A stretch of 64,000 nucleotides of DNA from Candidatus Finniella inopinata. GTDB lineage: Bacteria > Pseudomonadota > Alphaproteobacteria > Paracaedibacterales > CAITNM01. The notes beneath the pieces were generated by a model that was not told the DNA's origin, did no database searches, and was given only the letters and a program-made list of their open reading frames with translations. Both the position numbers and the translations under genes were made by a program. The stretch is from assembly GCA_943322985.2 (NCBI GenBank), contig CALPGA020000002.1, forward strand, positions 60,098 through 124,097, written 5' to 3'. Shown piece by piece: positions 1 to 9,079 of the stretch (position 1 is the stretch's first letter; the number at the start of each line of letters is the position of its first letter).

Positions 1-927
1 GCAACGAAGCAACCCATGCGTATGCTATCTACAAGTGTTTTTCCTTGAAATGCTAAACAAAGACTAAGAGATGCACTTGCAAGGAAAAGTGCCATAAGAT
101 AGCCCTTAAGTTGCTGATCGCGAATAATGCTTTTGTAGTCACCTTGCCATAGCCTTATATATAACATTAGGGTGCTTCCACCAATAATCATTAGGATCAT
201 TAAAATTACTTCTACAGAAGGGCTATCAAAAGTTACTAGTCCAGTATCTCTTGTTGAAAGTCCGCCTGTGGAAATTGCTGAAGCTGCGTGACAAAACGCA
301 TCAAAACTTTCCATTCCGCATAAGCTTAAGCTTGCACACCCTATAATTGTAAATAAGGAATAGGCACATAAAATGCCTGTTGCGATTTGTGAAACTCTTG
401 GGAGAATTTTTTCAGATCTATCTGAAAATTCACTGCGAAACAATTGCATTCCTCCAATACGCAACACAGGAAAAATGGTAATCGCCATAACGATAATTCC
501 AATTCCACCTAACCACTGCAAAATGGCGCGCCATAGAATAAGGCATTTGGGGAGCTCTTCTAAATTACTAAGAGTTGAAAATCCAGTTGTTGTTAAAGCA
601 GACACTGATTCAAAAAGCGCATTAACGAATGTACAATTTGGGGATAGCCAATATATTGGCAATCCTGAAAAAAAACTGCAAATAACCCAAGACAAAAAAG
701 TTAACAAGAAAGCTTCACGAATTCCCAGTTTTATTTGGTTTTTTTGATAGTTTGTAAGGGTCAACAACACCCCGGTGCTACTTGTGATAAAGAAAGGAAT
801 CAAGAAAAGCTGCCAGTCTTGTGTTTCCCCAAACAAATAACCGTGTCCTATAGGAATAAGCATAACAGCAGAAACGCTTGCAATCATTGCGCCAATCACA
901 AAGAAAATTGATCGCCAATCTATCATA
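1..927 (-). CDS. trkH: Trk-type potassium uptake protein TrkH, partial, with apparent frameshift near the start
   Basis: Translating the minus strand gives a polytopic K+ transporter subunit of the TrkH/KtrB family, an inner-membrane protein that takes up potassium with TrkA. Selectivity-loop motifs are visible: ALTTTGFSTLSNLEELPKC and a second loop ending CHAASAISTGGLST. About 300 of the usual roughly 480 residues are present; the C-terminus lies beyond the left edge. The best start is ATG at 927 (AAAGGG Shine-Dalgarno about 7 nt upstream), giving MIDWRSIFF, which matches the family N-terminus. After codon 9 the frame must change by one base in an A run (plus strand 900-903) to continue as VIGAMIASVSAVMLIP. 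Either one base is extra (sequencing error or mutation), or translation starts at GTG 899 or ATG 887. Family assignment is firm; the exact 5' end and integrity are not. Confidence 0.85.
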
Positions 928-981
928 AACTAGCCCTTTCAATTTTTAATGTAAAAAGAACAATGCTCTTGTGATTATGCA

Positions 982-1626
982 TTATGAAAAGTTATGTGAA
1001 TAACGTTTCGGAGTAAATTTCCAGACAAATCCAGGCGGCATATTTCCCCACAATGATACAACTCGTTTTTGTAAAATATCCCCCTCCATAAATCTTATTG
1101 GGGATACTGGGCTATATGTAACATGGTAAATCGAACCTGTGACCGGATTTAACACATCTAAAGCTGCTTGGATAATACGCTCGCGCACCGCTTCTTCAAA
1201 ACACATTAAGGGAATAGCAGAAACAACGTAATCAACTTTTCCAACCCACGTTTTTGGAATAAGGTTGGGTAATCTTTCTGCGTTTCCTTGAATAATCTTG
1301 AATTTTGTTTTTTCTTGGTAAAGGCTTTGTAGTGAACATTTCAAGAAATCACACATTTTTGGATCAAGTTCAACCATTGCAAGCTTATCAATATTTACAC
1401 CTTTGGCTAAGAGAGCTTGGGTTAAACGCCCTGTTCCTGCACCAATTTCAATAACTGTTGGGTTATTGTTTACTTCAAGTTGGTTTGCAGTCAAATGAGC
1501 AAGTTTTAAAGATATGGAGGCAAATGTTCCAATTTGCATGGGTGACTTCAACCACTGCTTAAAGAGTAATTTGCCTTCTTCTGTAACAAGAGACTTAGCC
1601 ATTGTGAAATGTGGTAAATTCGTCAT
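982..1626 (-). CDS. pmtA: PmtA-like phospholipid N-methyltransferase
   Basis: Class I SAM-dependent methyltransferase of 214 residues. SAM motif I is VIEIGAGTGRLTQ (about residues 58-70); an acidic MVELDP follows in the place that usually contacts the ribose. The N-terminal KQWLKSPMQIGTFASIS and the C-terminal WGNMPPGFVWKF resemble the alphaproteobacterial PmtA family, which methylates phosphatidylethanolamine on the way to phosphatidylcholine at the inner membrane. An rRNA adenine dimethylase-like role is less likely because the substrate motif NPPY is absent. A second start at codon 9 (1602) is possible. It is divergent from ccmA with a very short gap, so promoters must overlap. Family good; substrate inferred. 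Confidence 0.7.
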   Translation of the reverse strand: MTNLPHFTMAKSLVTEEGKLLFKQWLKSPMQIGTFASISLKLAHLTANQLEVNNNPTVIEIGAGTGRLTQALLAKGVNIDKLAMVELDPKMCDFLKCSLQSLYQEKTKFKIIQGNAERLPNLIPKTWVGKVDYVVSAIPLMCFEEAVRERIIQAALDVLNPVTGSIYHVTYSPVSPIRFMEGDILQKRVVSLWGNMPPGFVWKFTPKRYSHNFS

Positions 1627-1682
1627 AATAACAAATTGAAAATAACTACATGCATTTTAGCTATATTAGTGAGAGATCGCAA

Positions 1683-2234
1683 ATGTCTATGCAAGTTTCG
1701 GGTTTAGTTCACCCCTACATTCGCATCTCAGGTCTGTTTCCTATAGATATTTCTGCGCATCCTGGCACAGCTTTAGCAATATGTGGGTCAAATGGTGCTG
1801 GAAAAACAACCTTTTTAAAATTACTTTTGAAAGAAATTGAACCAAAAAAAGGTATAGTTCATGTCGAAGCACACTTTGCATATTTAGGTATAAAAAACGC
1901 ATTAAAGCCACAGCTGACCGTGCAGCAGCAGTTATCCTATTTTATGTCTACACAGTTAGATTTTCCTTGGCCAGAATTTTTACAGATAAATTACAAAGAC
2001 TTATCGACAGGGCAACAACGTTTAGTTGCATTGTGGTTAACGTTGCATAATTCAAAATCACTTATTTTGTTGGATGAGCCTTTTTCGCATTTAGATTCTC
2101 GCGGATGTTCTCAAGCGTATATGTGGATCAATACTCAGCTAAATTTAAAAAAGACAATTATTTTTACTCATCACTGTTCTGAAGAGTTGCACGAAATAGA
2201 GTCATTGCAAGTTTTTGATTTAAATGGCTATTAG
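1683..2234 (+). CDS. ccmA: Heme exporter ATP-binding protein CcmA
   Basis: ABC ATPase of about 183 residues, the usual size of CcmA, which drives the CcmABCD heme-handling complex in cytochrome c maturation. Seen: Walker A GSNGAGKTT, signature LSTGQQRLV, Walker B ILLDEPFSHLD and switch histidine in FTHH. The short signature-to-Walker B part and small size separate it from general ABC importers. ATG 1683 has a GAGAG stretch a few bases upstream; an in-frame ATG at 1650 would add 11 residues that do not look like the family. The probable partner ccmB is about 38 kb away (40269-40844), a scattered arrangement known in host-associated alphaproteobacteria. Confidence 0.8.
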   Translation: MSMQVSGLVHPYIRISGLFPIDISAHPGTALAICGSNGAGKTTFLKLLLKEIEPKKGIVHVEAHFAYLGIKNALKPQLTVQQQLSYFMSTQLDFPWPEFLQINYKDLSTGQQRLVALWLTLHNSKSLILLDEPFSHLDSRGCSQAYMWINTQLNLKKTIIFTHHCSEELHEIESLQVFDLNGY

Positions 2235-2247
2235 TTAACAAAAAATT

Positions 2248-2811
2248 TCACTCTCTGTTTTCTAAGAATGCTTCAGATATTATAATTTCTTCTCTAAAAC
2301 CAAACGTTCGCATGTCTTTAATGCGTAACGGATACAAAATCCCATCCAAATGATCCAGCTCATGCTGCACAACCCTTGCATGAAAATGGGACGCTTCATG
2401 CGTATGAATCTTTCCTTCAAGATCTGTATACGTATATTCGATATGTGTATATCTTGGAACTTTCCCCATCATTCCGGAAATGGATAGGCAAGCTTCCCAT
2501 TCAAGATTTTGCTCATTACTTAAGGGTTTATAAGTTGGGTTGATTAGCGCTCTCATTGGAATCGCTACACCGTCAGTTTTATATCGTGGGTGTTCAGCAG
2601 GCACTTCAAACATAACAAGACGTTTTAAAATTCCTATCTGTGGAGCGGCAATGCCAACAATTCCCAAGTTCTTAGTTGCTTGTTCCATAAGTTGTAACGT
2701 TTGGTGCACCAAAGGCATTTCGTCAGGCAACTTGAAAGGGAGTGATGTTTCATATAGCGTAGCATCGCCAAAACGTAGAAGCTGAGGAGGGATAGTGTCT
2801 AATTGTGACAT
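2248..2811 (-). CDS. def: Peptide deformylase
   Basis: Metalloenzyme that removes the formyl group from the N-terminal Met of new proteins. The three family motifs are present: GIAAPQIG (motif 1), EACLS (motif 2, with Ala where EGCLS is usual) and HELDHLDG (motif 3, HExxH metal site). The metal ligands Cys and two His are intact. Start at 2811 (MSQLDTIPPQLLRFGD) gives 187 residues and fits the family; a longer reading from ATG 2871 adds 20 non-conserved residues. It is the last gene of a leftward run with lysC and the flavin oxidoreductase. No formyltransferase gene is adjacent, unlike the usual def-fmt pair. Confidence 0.92.
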   Translation of the reverse strand: MSQLDTIPPQLLRFGDATLYETSLPFKLPDEMPLVHQTLQLMEQATKNLGIVGIAAPQIGILKRLVMFEVPAEHPRYKTDGVAIPMRALINPTYKPLSNEQNLEWEACLSISGMMGKVPRYTHIEYTYTDLEGKIHTHEASHFHARVVQHELDHLDGILYPLRIKDMRTFGFREEIIISEAFLENRE

Positions 2812-2921
2812 CTTATTTTTCAACGTGCTCGATGTTGCTGATATTATGATGAATGAATGATTGGCATTCAAGTAGCTTGTTCATTTGTACGTAAAATACT
2901 CGAAGTTATTAAGCTTCTTAA

Positions 2922-3947
2922 TTAAGCGACTTTAGGTTGGTTTTCTCCTAAAAAAATATTAGCTTGTTCGACCAGCTCGCTTATAATATCTTCAGTTGCT
3001 TGAATTTTATCTACCATACCTACACTTTGTCCCGCCATTAACGATCCATTTTCAATGTCGCCGTCAATAACGGCGCGTCGTAAAGCTCCCGCCCAATAAT
3101 GCTCTATTTTTAGCTGAGCTTCTTTTAGGTCGATAGCTCCACTGTCATATTCTTTAATTACATTCGCTTGTATAGACAAAAATTCCTTTGTTGCTTTGTT
3201 AGCCAAAGCTCTTACTGGAATGACAGGGAATCGTTGATCAAGTTGTAATGATATAATCGCATCACGGGCTTGAGCTTTAATGAAAGCTTGTTTGAAGTTC
3301 TCATGAGCAGGTGATTCTTCGGCACACACGAAGCGCGTGCCAAGTTGACATCCGCTTGCGCCCATCTTTAAATAGGAAATCAATGCTTCTCCACGGCCAA
3401 TTCCACCGGCTACAAATACAGGAACTTCATGTATTTGTGGAAGAATTTCTTGGGCTAAAACGCTGGTTGAAACTGGACCAATGTGTCCACCTGCTTCGCT
3501 TCCTTCAATTACTAATGCATCTGCCCCCATTTTTATAAGCTTTTTAGCAATCACCAGAGCAGGAGCGAAACCAATTACTAAGCATCCATGTTCTTTCAAT
3601 CGAGTAAAGCTGGCAGAATTTGGCAGTCCGCCTGCCAAAACTACGTGACGTATTTTGTGCTGTCCACAAACATCAATCATTTGTTCAAGCATAGGGTGCA
3701 TCGTGATTAAATTCACACCGAAAGGTTTAGTGGTTATCGTTTTTGTTTTAGTAATTTCTTGAGACAATATATCAGGAGACATTGCACCACTAGCTAATAC
3801 CCCAAAACCACCGGCATTTGAAATTGCAGCAACTAAATGATGGTTTGATACCCACGTCATTGCTCCGCCTAAAATTGCATACTTAGTTCCAAGAAATTCA
3901 CATCCTCGCTTACTCAAATGTTCAAGAGAAGAGGAAGAATATGTCAT
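2922..3947 (-). CDS. NAD(P)H-dependent flavin oxidoreductase (nitronate monooxygenase / FabK-like)
   Basis: TIM-barrel FMN enzyme of the nitronate monooxygenase (2-nitropropane dioxygenase) / enoyl-ACP reductase II superfamily, 341 residues. Seen: GGAMTWVSNHHLVAAISNAGGFG at the N-terminus, given here as the FMN-site region, then ADALVIEGSEAGGHIG, VFVAGGIGRGEA and GCQLGTRFVCAEE. These phosphate-binding and barrel motifs are typical of the superfamily. Start ATG 3947 lies one base beyond the lysC stop; an upstream ATG (3980) would overlap lysC by 32 bp. Whether it detoxifies nitronates or reduces enoyl-ACP cannot be told from sequence alone; no other fabI/fabK gene is in the window to settle it. 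Confidence 0.8.
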   Translation of the reverse strand: MTYSSSSLEHLSKRGCEFLGTKYAILGGAMTWVSNHHLVAAISNAGGFGVLASGAMSPDILSQEITKTKTITTKPFGVNLITMHPMLEQMIDVCGQHKIRHVVLAGGLPNSASFTRLKEHGCLVIGFAPALVIAKKLIKMGADALVIEGSEAGGHIGPVSTSVLAQEILPQIHEVPVFVAGGIGRGEALISYLKMGASGCQLGTRFVCAEESPAHENFKQAFIKAQARDAIISLQLDQRFPVIPVRALANKATKEFLSIQANVIKEYDSGAIDLKEAQLKIEHYWAGALRRAVIDGDIENGSLMAGQSVGMVDKIQATEDIISELVEQANIFLGENQPKVA

Positions 3948-3948
3948 T

Positions 3949-5187
3949 TTAAGCGGCCTTTTGTGAAGAAGATTGATCAAGGCAAAACACCTTGTGAAGA
4001 GCTGTCAAAGCAGCTTGCAAAGATTGTTGATTAATAACGAGAGACATTTTAATTTCAGATGAATAAATCATATGAATGTTAATCCCTTCATCTGCTAACG
4101 TTCTACATATTAATGCTGGAATATCCATGTTGCTGCGAAGACCAATTCCAATAACAGTGATTTTTGCAACATTTTTATCAATCGATATATCAGAAAAACC
4201 AAGGCTTTCTTTGAAATTATTCATTGTTTCGCTAAAGCGCTCAATATCATTGCGGCTAATCATGCCGTCCATATCGCAACAACCTTCACGAGTATGCGAC
4301 TGAGTTACCATATCTATTAAGATATCTGACTGCCCCATAGTTGTATAAAGCTTGGCGGCAATACCTGGTTGATCTTTTAAATTTTTCAAGGTAACTTTTG
4401 CTTCTTGTAGGCTATGCACAATGCCAGTGATATTTTCTTTTTCTACGGCATATTTGTCTTCAATAATCTCAGTTCCTTTAGGAGAATCTGTCAGGCTTGA
4501 TAACACACGTAATCGAACACCATGTTTCATGGCCATTTCAACAGAGCGTGCTTGCAAAACCTTAGCACCAGCTGCTGCCATTTCAAACATTTCACTGTAG
4601 CTTAATGTATCTTGACGACGCGCTTCAGGAACTAGCTGAGGATCTGCTGTGTATACGCCGTCAACATCTGTGTAAATATCACAGCGGTCAGCCTTTAGAG
4701 CAACTGCCATCGCAACTGCTGTAGTGTCAGATCCACCTCGGCCAATGGTTGTAATCATGCCTTCTTTGCTGAGTCCTTGAAATCCAGAGACTACAGGAAT
4801 TTCTCCAGAACTAAGGCTTTGTAATATTTTATCTGGGTTAATATGTTGAATGCGTGCGTTAGTAGCTACAGAGTCTGTATGAATAGGAATTTGCCATGAT
4901 AAAAACGAACGTGCTTTCATTCCAGCTTTTTTTAAAGCTAAAGCTAGTAACCCAGCAGTTACCTGCTCTCCTGCGCTTGCAACCACATCATGTTCAGGAG
5001 TTGCTTCATGGGGACATAACGCTTTGGAATAACCAACCAATTGATCTGTAATGCCGGCCATAGCAGATACAACAGCAACAACTTGGTTGCCGTTAAGTAT
5101 TTCCTGGCGAATAACTTGGGCAGCATGCTCTAGTCGTGCTAGATTTGCAACGGAAGTCCCGCCGAATTTTAAAATGTAAAGTGCCAT
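3949..5187 (-). CDS. lysC: Aspartate kinase
   Basis: First enzyme of the aspartate pathway (aspartate to aspartyl phosphate, feeding diaminopimelate for peptidoglycan, lysine, threonine and methionine). Seen: N-terminal KFGGTSVAN (residues about 6-14), GRGGSDTTAVAMA, YTDVDGVYTADP, and two C-terminal ACT domains (ITGIVHSLQEAKV region and ITVIGIGLRSN region) that in the family bind the feedback inhibitor. 412 residues is normal for a monofunctional enzyme. Start ATG 5187 gives the canonical MALYILKFGGTS; upstream in-frame codons are non-homologous and overlap ubiG. Promoter region is shared with divergent ubiG. First gene of the lysC / oxidoreductase / def unit. Confidence 0.95.
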   Translation of the reverse strand: MALYILKFGGTSVANLARLEHAAQVIRQEILNGNQVVAVVSAMAGITDQLVGYSKALCPHEATPEHDVVASAGEQVTAGLLALALKKAGMKARSFLSWQIPIHTDSVATNARIQHINPDKILQSLSSGEIPVVSGFQGLSKEGMITTIGRGGSDTTAVAMAVALKADRCDIYTDVDGVYTADPQLVPEARRQDTLSYSEMFEMAAAGAKVLQARSVEMAMKHGVRLRVLSSLTDSPKGTEIIEDKYAVEKENITGIVHSLQEAKVTLKNLKDQPGIAAKLYTTMGQSDILIDMVTQSHTREGCCDMDGMISRNDIERFSETMNNFKESLGFSDISIDKNVAKITVIGIGLRSNMDIPALICRTLADEGINIHMIYSSEIKMSLVINQQSLQAALTALHKVFCLDQSSSQKAA

Positions 5188-5283
5188 GATCTGAATATGG
5201 TATGTTGAATGGTAAATATCAAGAGAGCGAATGCTCAATATAAAACAAAAATTGAAATTGTTGAAAAGGAATTTTAAATAATA

Positions 5284-6030
5284 ATGAAAAATGCCCCGCA
5301 AACTGATCATTTTGATAATCTTTCATCTCAGTGGTGGAATGAACAAGGGGCATTTGGTGTGCTGCATTCCATGAATCCAGCTAGGATTAGTTTTATTAAA
5401 GATATGGCCAAGCAGACTTTTTCTCCAGATGGCTTGAAAAATCTAAAAGTGCTTGATGTGGGTTGCGGTGGGGGCATTGTTTGTGAACCTCTTGCAAGGC
5501 TAGGGTCCGTGGTTACTGGAATTGACGCAAGCTTTCAAGCTATTAAGGTAGCAAAATCTCATGCTCTTGAACAAAATCTAGATATTAATTACCTATGTGA
5601 TGATTTTAAAAATTTAAAACACACTTACGATATTGTCACGTGTCTTGAAGTTGTTGAGCATGTGGATGATTTGCAAACCTTTCTTAATGATCTTGCAGAA
5701 AAATTAAATCCTGGAGGAGTGTTGATTCTATCAACTTTGAACCGCACGCTATTTTCTTATGTGGTAGGTATTTTGGGCGCTGAATACTTAACTCGAAAAG
5801 TTCCTGTTGGCACTCACAATTGGCAAAAATTCGTTGAGCCTTCTGAATTGGTAGGTTTAATGGAAAGCCAGGGTCTCAAAACAATTTCGTTAAAAGGGCT
5901 AAATTATTCCTTGTATAATCGTGAATGGTTTCTAGGTGGTAGCTTGCGCATGAACTACTTGGCAGGATTTTTTAAGAGCGATGGTGCTTCTTTTTGTCAA
6001 AGTAAAGGAGGTTGCTCTATCGGCAAGTGA
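5284..6030 (+). CDS. ubiG: Ubiquinone biosynthesis O-methyltransferase UbiG
   Basis: SAM-dependent methyltransferase that carries out both O-methylations in ubiquinone synthesis. Seen: FDNLSSQWWNEQGAFGVLHSMNPAR at the start (family-specific), motif I VLDVGCGGGIVCEPLARLG, motif II CLEVVEHVDD, and post-motif STLNRTLFSYVVGILGAEY with GTHNWQKFVEP. 248 residues. Its last 34 bp overlap the 3' end of the convergent divL. Together with coq7, a polyprenyl diphosphate synthase and ubiA elsewhere in the window it shows a ubiquinone-based respiratory chain. Confidence 0.95.
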   Translation: MKNAPQTDHFDNLSSQWWNEQGAFGVLHSMNPARISFIKDMAKQTFSPDGLKNLKVLDVGCGGGIVCEPLARLGSVVTGIDASFQAIKVAKSHALEQNLDINYLCDDFKNLKHTYDIVTCLEVVEHVDDLQTFLNDLAEKLNPGGVLILSTLNRTLFSYVVGILGAEYLTRKVPVGTHNWQKFVEPSELVGLMESQGLKTISLKGLNYSLYNREWFLGGSLRMNYLAGFFKSDGASFCQSKGGCSIGK

Positions 6031-8357
6031 AGAATAACCTGAGTGCCTTCATTGACTTTTGAAGCTATGTAAACCTGACCTTGATGCAATTCTATCAACT
6101 TCTTAACTAATGGTAGGCCTAAGCCAGCTCCTTTTTTTGTGGTGTGTAAACGTGCACCATGCTCAAACATATCAAAAATCTTTTGTTGATCTGTTGCGCT
6201 AATGCCAATTCCGCTATCTGAAACACATAAGCCAAGCATTCCTGGCTGATCTTCAACATGGAATGCCACAATGCTAATGCGCCCCCCTGGTAAGGTAAAT
6301 TTTAGTGCCTTGCTTAATAAATTAAACATTACATGTTTTAATCTTTTTTCATCTCCATTGAACACATCGATGTTAGTATTGTTAACGACAGATAATTCAA
6401 CACCTTGGTCGTATGCACGATTTTTAATAAGAGCTGAGCATGATTCAAGAAAACGTACGAGTTCAATTTCATGATAATGAAGAGCAAGCTTTCCTGCTTC
6501 AATGCTTGCTAAATCGATCATATCACTAATTAGCTGCATAAGTTTTTGACTGGACTCTGATATTCCTTGACAATAATCAACTTGACGTTCATTTAATGGG
6601 CCAAAATATTGATTGCGCAAAATATCAATAAATCCTGCAATGGTATTTAAAGGTGCACGCAGTTCGTAGGAAACATGAGAAATAAAATCTGTTTTAAACC
6701 GATCTGCTTGTTCTAAAGCTTCGTTACGTTCTCTAATGGTTTGTTCGAATCTCCACCTGTCTGAAATATCAACAAAGCTAAATAAGTGTGAGCCGTCAGG
6801 CAAGGGAATATAGGAAATTTGGATTTTTAGACTATTAACTGAATCAACTAATTCCGTGAATGGAGTGCGATTCTCGCATAGTTCATGAATATGATCTTTC
6901 CAATAGTTGAAAGATTCATCAAACAGCAAAGGCTTCGCAGCTTGTAAAATATCTGTTACATGAACGCCTGTTTTATATTGTTCTTCAGTAAGCTTTAGCA
7001 GTTCACTAAAGGCTTTATTGCAAAGGCGTAAACGCAAATCACTTCCAACAACAGCTAACCCTTCGTGTAAATTATCAATGGTCTCTTTTTGAACAGCTAG
7101 AAGGGTTTTGTATCCACGTTCTAGCGCTAGCTTATCAGTAATATCTTCAAAAATCAGTAGAATGCCGCCTAAAGCATGGGGAGACAGGGTCATTTTTAAA
7201 AATGCGCCATCCGGTTGGTGATGGATTTCATGAATTGGCTCAAAGATAGTATTAAATAAGGCATTGCGTTTTTCTTTATGTTTCGGAAAATCATTGACTT
7301 CTTGCATTTTTCGTCGTTTGCGCAAATCCTCTAAAACTTCGCTAAATCGTGGTCTGCTATATAAAAATGCCTCTTGAAATTGGAATATTTTAAGATAGGC
7401 TGAATTAAAATATTGAAGACGAGTGTCTGCTCCATAAATTGCTATGGGATTTGAAAGATTTTCTAATATTTCGCGTTGTGCTTGATCGTGTCGCTGGCGA
7501 TCACCTTCCCACTGCTCTAATTCAGTAATATCTCGTGCAAATCCTATACTTCCTTTTTTAGGGATGGGAATTTCTTGAATTTCTAATAGTCTTCGTTGTC
7601 CTTCTATCACTGCATGTTGCTGAGTTATAGTTTGTTCTTTTAAATTTTCCACTAAAACATTAGATGGTTTTTTAATTAATTCAATGCTTTCCGCTATGAT
7701 TCTCGAAGGAGATGTTTCTAGTGCTTTTGCATAAAAGTTATTGCAGTGACGAATACGTCCTTGTAGGTCTCGAAACCAAATGGCAATGGGAATATGCTCA
7801 ACGTATTGTCTAAGCATGTCTAATTCTTGTTCAAATTCTATAAATTGTCGTTGTTGACGTCGTAGATCGCTTGATGATGCGGTAACATCTTGCAAACTTA
7901 AAATGATCATCTGCTTTACAGGGCTAAGCTTTGATGGAAAAATATGCTGATAATGCTCAAATTCAATTAAAGATCCATTTACCACCAATTCTCTTTCATG
8001 AGGGTGCTCTATTGTTAACTGTAAGCTGAATTCTCCACCATATGCGTACAGGTGCTGTAAAGCGCGTTGAAACTGACTTAGCGATGATTGTCCAAAAAGA
8101 CGAAATAAATCTTGCTGTCCAAATGAGCGTTGCTCATCTATACCAAGTAATTTCAGAAAATTTTGAGATGTGATGACGCGATCTTCACCTACGTACCAAC
8201 TGCACCAAGAAAAAGGTAAATGATGAATCAAAATACGGTATGCGCCAAGTTTTGCTTCGGCTGTTTGTTTTTGAAAAAGAACGCGCTTGTAGCTAATTCC
8301 TACAATAACTAGAGCAATCAGAAGAATGAAAGCAATGAATATAGTGAGCTCAGGCAA
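5997..8357 (-). CDS. divL: DivL-like PAS sensor pseudokinase with Tyr in place of the H-box His
   Basis: 786 residues: one N-terminal membrane segment (about 5-22), a series of PAS-type sensor domains to about residue 540 (e.g. the IRHCNNFYAKAL, TRLQYFNSAYLKIF and LRLRLCNKAFSELL stretches), then a HisKA dimerisation domain and an HATPase_c domain. The H-box reads DFISHVSYELRAPLNT: the phosphoacceptor His is Tyr (about residue 564), as in Caulobacter DivL (Tyr550, 769 residues). The N-box is NLLSKALKFT, with Lys where an Asn is usual; the G boxes DSGIGI and KKGAGLGLPL look intact. Known: DivL senses DivK~P and controls CckA-CtrA in the alphaproteobacterial cell cycle without needing His phosphorylation. 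Divergent from mucR. Confidence 0.85.
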   Translation of the reverse strand: MPELTIFIAFILLIALVIVGISYKRVLFQKQTAEAKLGAYRILIHHLPFSWCSWYVGEDRVITSQNFLKLLGIDEQRSFGQQDLFRLFGQSSLSQFQRALQHLYAYGGEFSLQLTIEHPHERELVVNGSLIEFEHYQHIFPSKLSPVKQMIILSLQDVTASSSDLRRQQRQFIEFEQELDMLRQYVEHIPIAIWFRDLQGRIRHCNNFYAKALETSPSRIIAESIELIKKPSNVLVENLKEQTITQQHAVIEGQRRLLEIQEIPIPKKGSIGFARDITELEQWEGDRQRHDQAQREILENLSNPIAIYGADTRLQYFNSAYLKIFQFQEAFLYSRPRFSEVLEDLRKRRKMQEVNDFPKHKEKRNALFNTIFEPIHEIHHQPDGAFLKMTLSPHALGGILLIFEDITDKLALERGYKTLLAVQKETIDNLHEGLAVVGSDLRLRLCNKAFSELLKLTEEQYKTGVHVTDILQAAKPLLFDESFNYWKDHIHELCENRTPFTELVDSVNSLKIQISYIPLPDGSHLFSFVDISDRWRFEQTIRERNEALEQADRFKTDFISHVSYELRAPLNTIAGFIDILRNQYFGPLNERQVDYCQGISESSQKLMQLISDMIDLASIEAGKLALHYHEIELVRFLESCSALIKNRAYDQGVELSVVNNTNIDVFNGDEKRLKHVMFNLLSKALKFTLPGGRISIVAFHVEDQPGMLGLCVSDSGIGISATDQQKIFDMFEHGARLHTTKKGAGLGLPLVKKLIELHQGQVYIASKVNEGTQVILHLPIEQPPLL

Positions 8358-8538
8358 AATTATCAGACGCTTTTTTATTTATCCTAGCTTGGCATTGCTT
8401 CCTTGCAAAGAGGTGCCGCTTCATGATGTGAATTTTTTACATTTTTATATTTAGCGGCAATTATTGTCTTAATGTTCCCGGGAGTAACCTCCAAATCCAG
8501 CAAAAAATAAAAAAAAATCTTATTATTGAAAAAATAGA

Positions 8539-8567
8539 TTGCGTTTTTAATTGAGAGTAACTATAAG
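8539..8567 (+). promoter_or_regulatory. Probable sigma-70 promoter of mucR
   Basis: TTGCGT at 8539-8544, a 17-bp spacer, and TATAAG at 8562-8567, about 30 bp before the mucR ATG at 8600. It lies in the 242-bp divL-mucR intergenic region, which is AT-rich and otherwise shows no gene. Assigned by motif match only. Confidence 0.5.
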
Positions 8568-8599
8568 TGTAACATGTTTAAATAAAAAATAGGTTATGT

Positions 8600-9076
8600 A
8601 TGACTGAATCAACAACACAATTAGACGTTCTTAACATCACAGCTGATATAGTATGTGCTTACATCAGCAACAATCATGTAGAAGTAGCTGACATTCAAGG
8701 TGTTATGCAAAAAATCCATAGCGCAGTGCAAGACTTAGCTCGTCATGGTCATGGCTTCCGTAAGTCTGGTCCATTAGTGCCAGCAGTGCCAATTGAAGAT
8801 TCTATAAAAGATGATTACATCGTTTGTTTGGAAGACGGTAAAAAGCTTCAAATGCTAAAGCGTCACTTGAATACTGTTTATAAGATGAGCATTGATGAAT
8901 ACAGAGAACGCTGGGGTCTGGCTCCTGATTATCCTGTGGTTGCTCCAAATTATGCACGTCGTCGTAGTCAAATTGCTAAGAACACAGGTCTTGGTCAAAC
9001 AGGTCGTCGTAAACGTGTTCAGTTTGTTGATCAATCAAATGGTGCTATTAGTCAAGTTGCTGCCGTTTCTAAATAA
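8600..9076 (+). CDS. mucR: MucR/Ros family transcriptional regulator with degenerate zinc finger
   Basis: 158 residues with the Ros/MucR core: VCLEDGKKLQMLKRHL, YRERWGLAPDYPVVAPNYARRRS. This family binds AT-rich DNA and, in alphaproteobacteria, works as an H-NS-like silencer and cell-cycle co-regulator with CtrA. Of the Cys2His2 ligands known from Ros, Cys76 and His89 are present, but the second Cys is Asp79 and the last His position reads Val93-Tyr94. Some MucR homologues (Mesorhizobium Ml proteins) are known to fold without zinc, so the gene can still be functional. N-terminal 50 residues are the oligomerisation part in the family. Stop is 3 bp before miaB, so it likely leads the mucR-miaB-phoH-ybeY-corC operon. 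Confidence 0.93.
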   Translation: MTESTTQLDVLNITADIVCAYISNNHVEVADIQGVMQKIHSAVQDLARHGHGFRKSGPLVPAVPIEDSIKDDYIVCLEDGKKLQMLKRHLNTVYKMSIDEYRERWGLAPDYPVVAPNYARRRSQIAKNTGLGQTGRRKRVQFVDQSNGAISQVAAVSK

Positions 9077-9079
9077 GGC

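Noticed and set aside
373..747. Plus-strand ORF of 124 aa
   Set aside because: Antisense to trkH, whose translation shows clear family motifs across the same bases.
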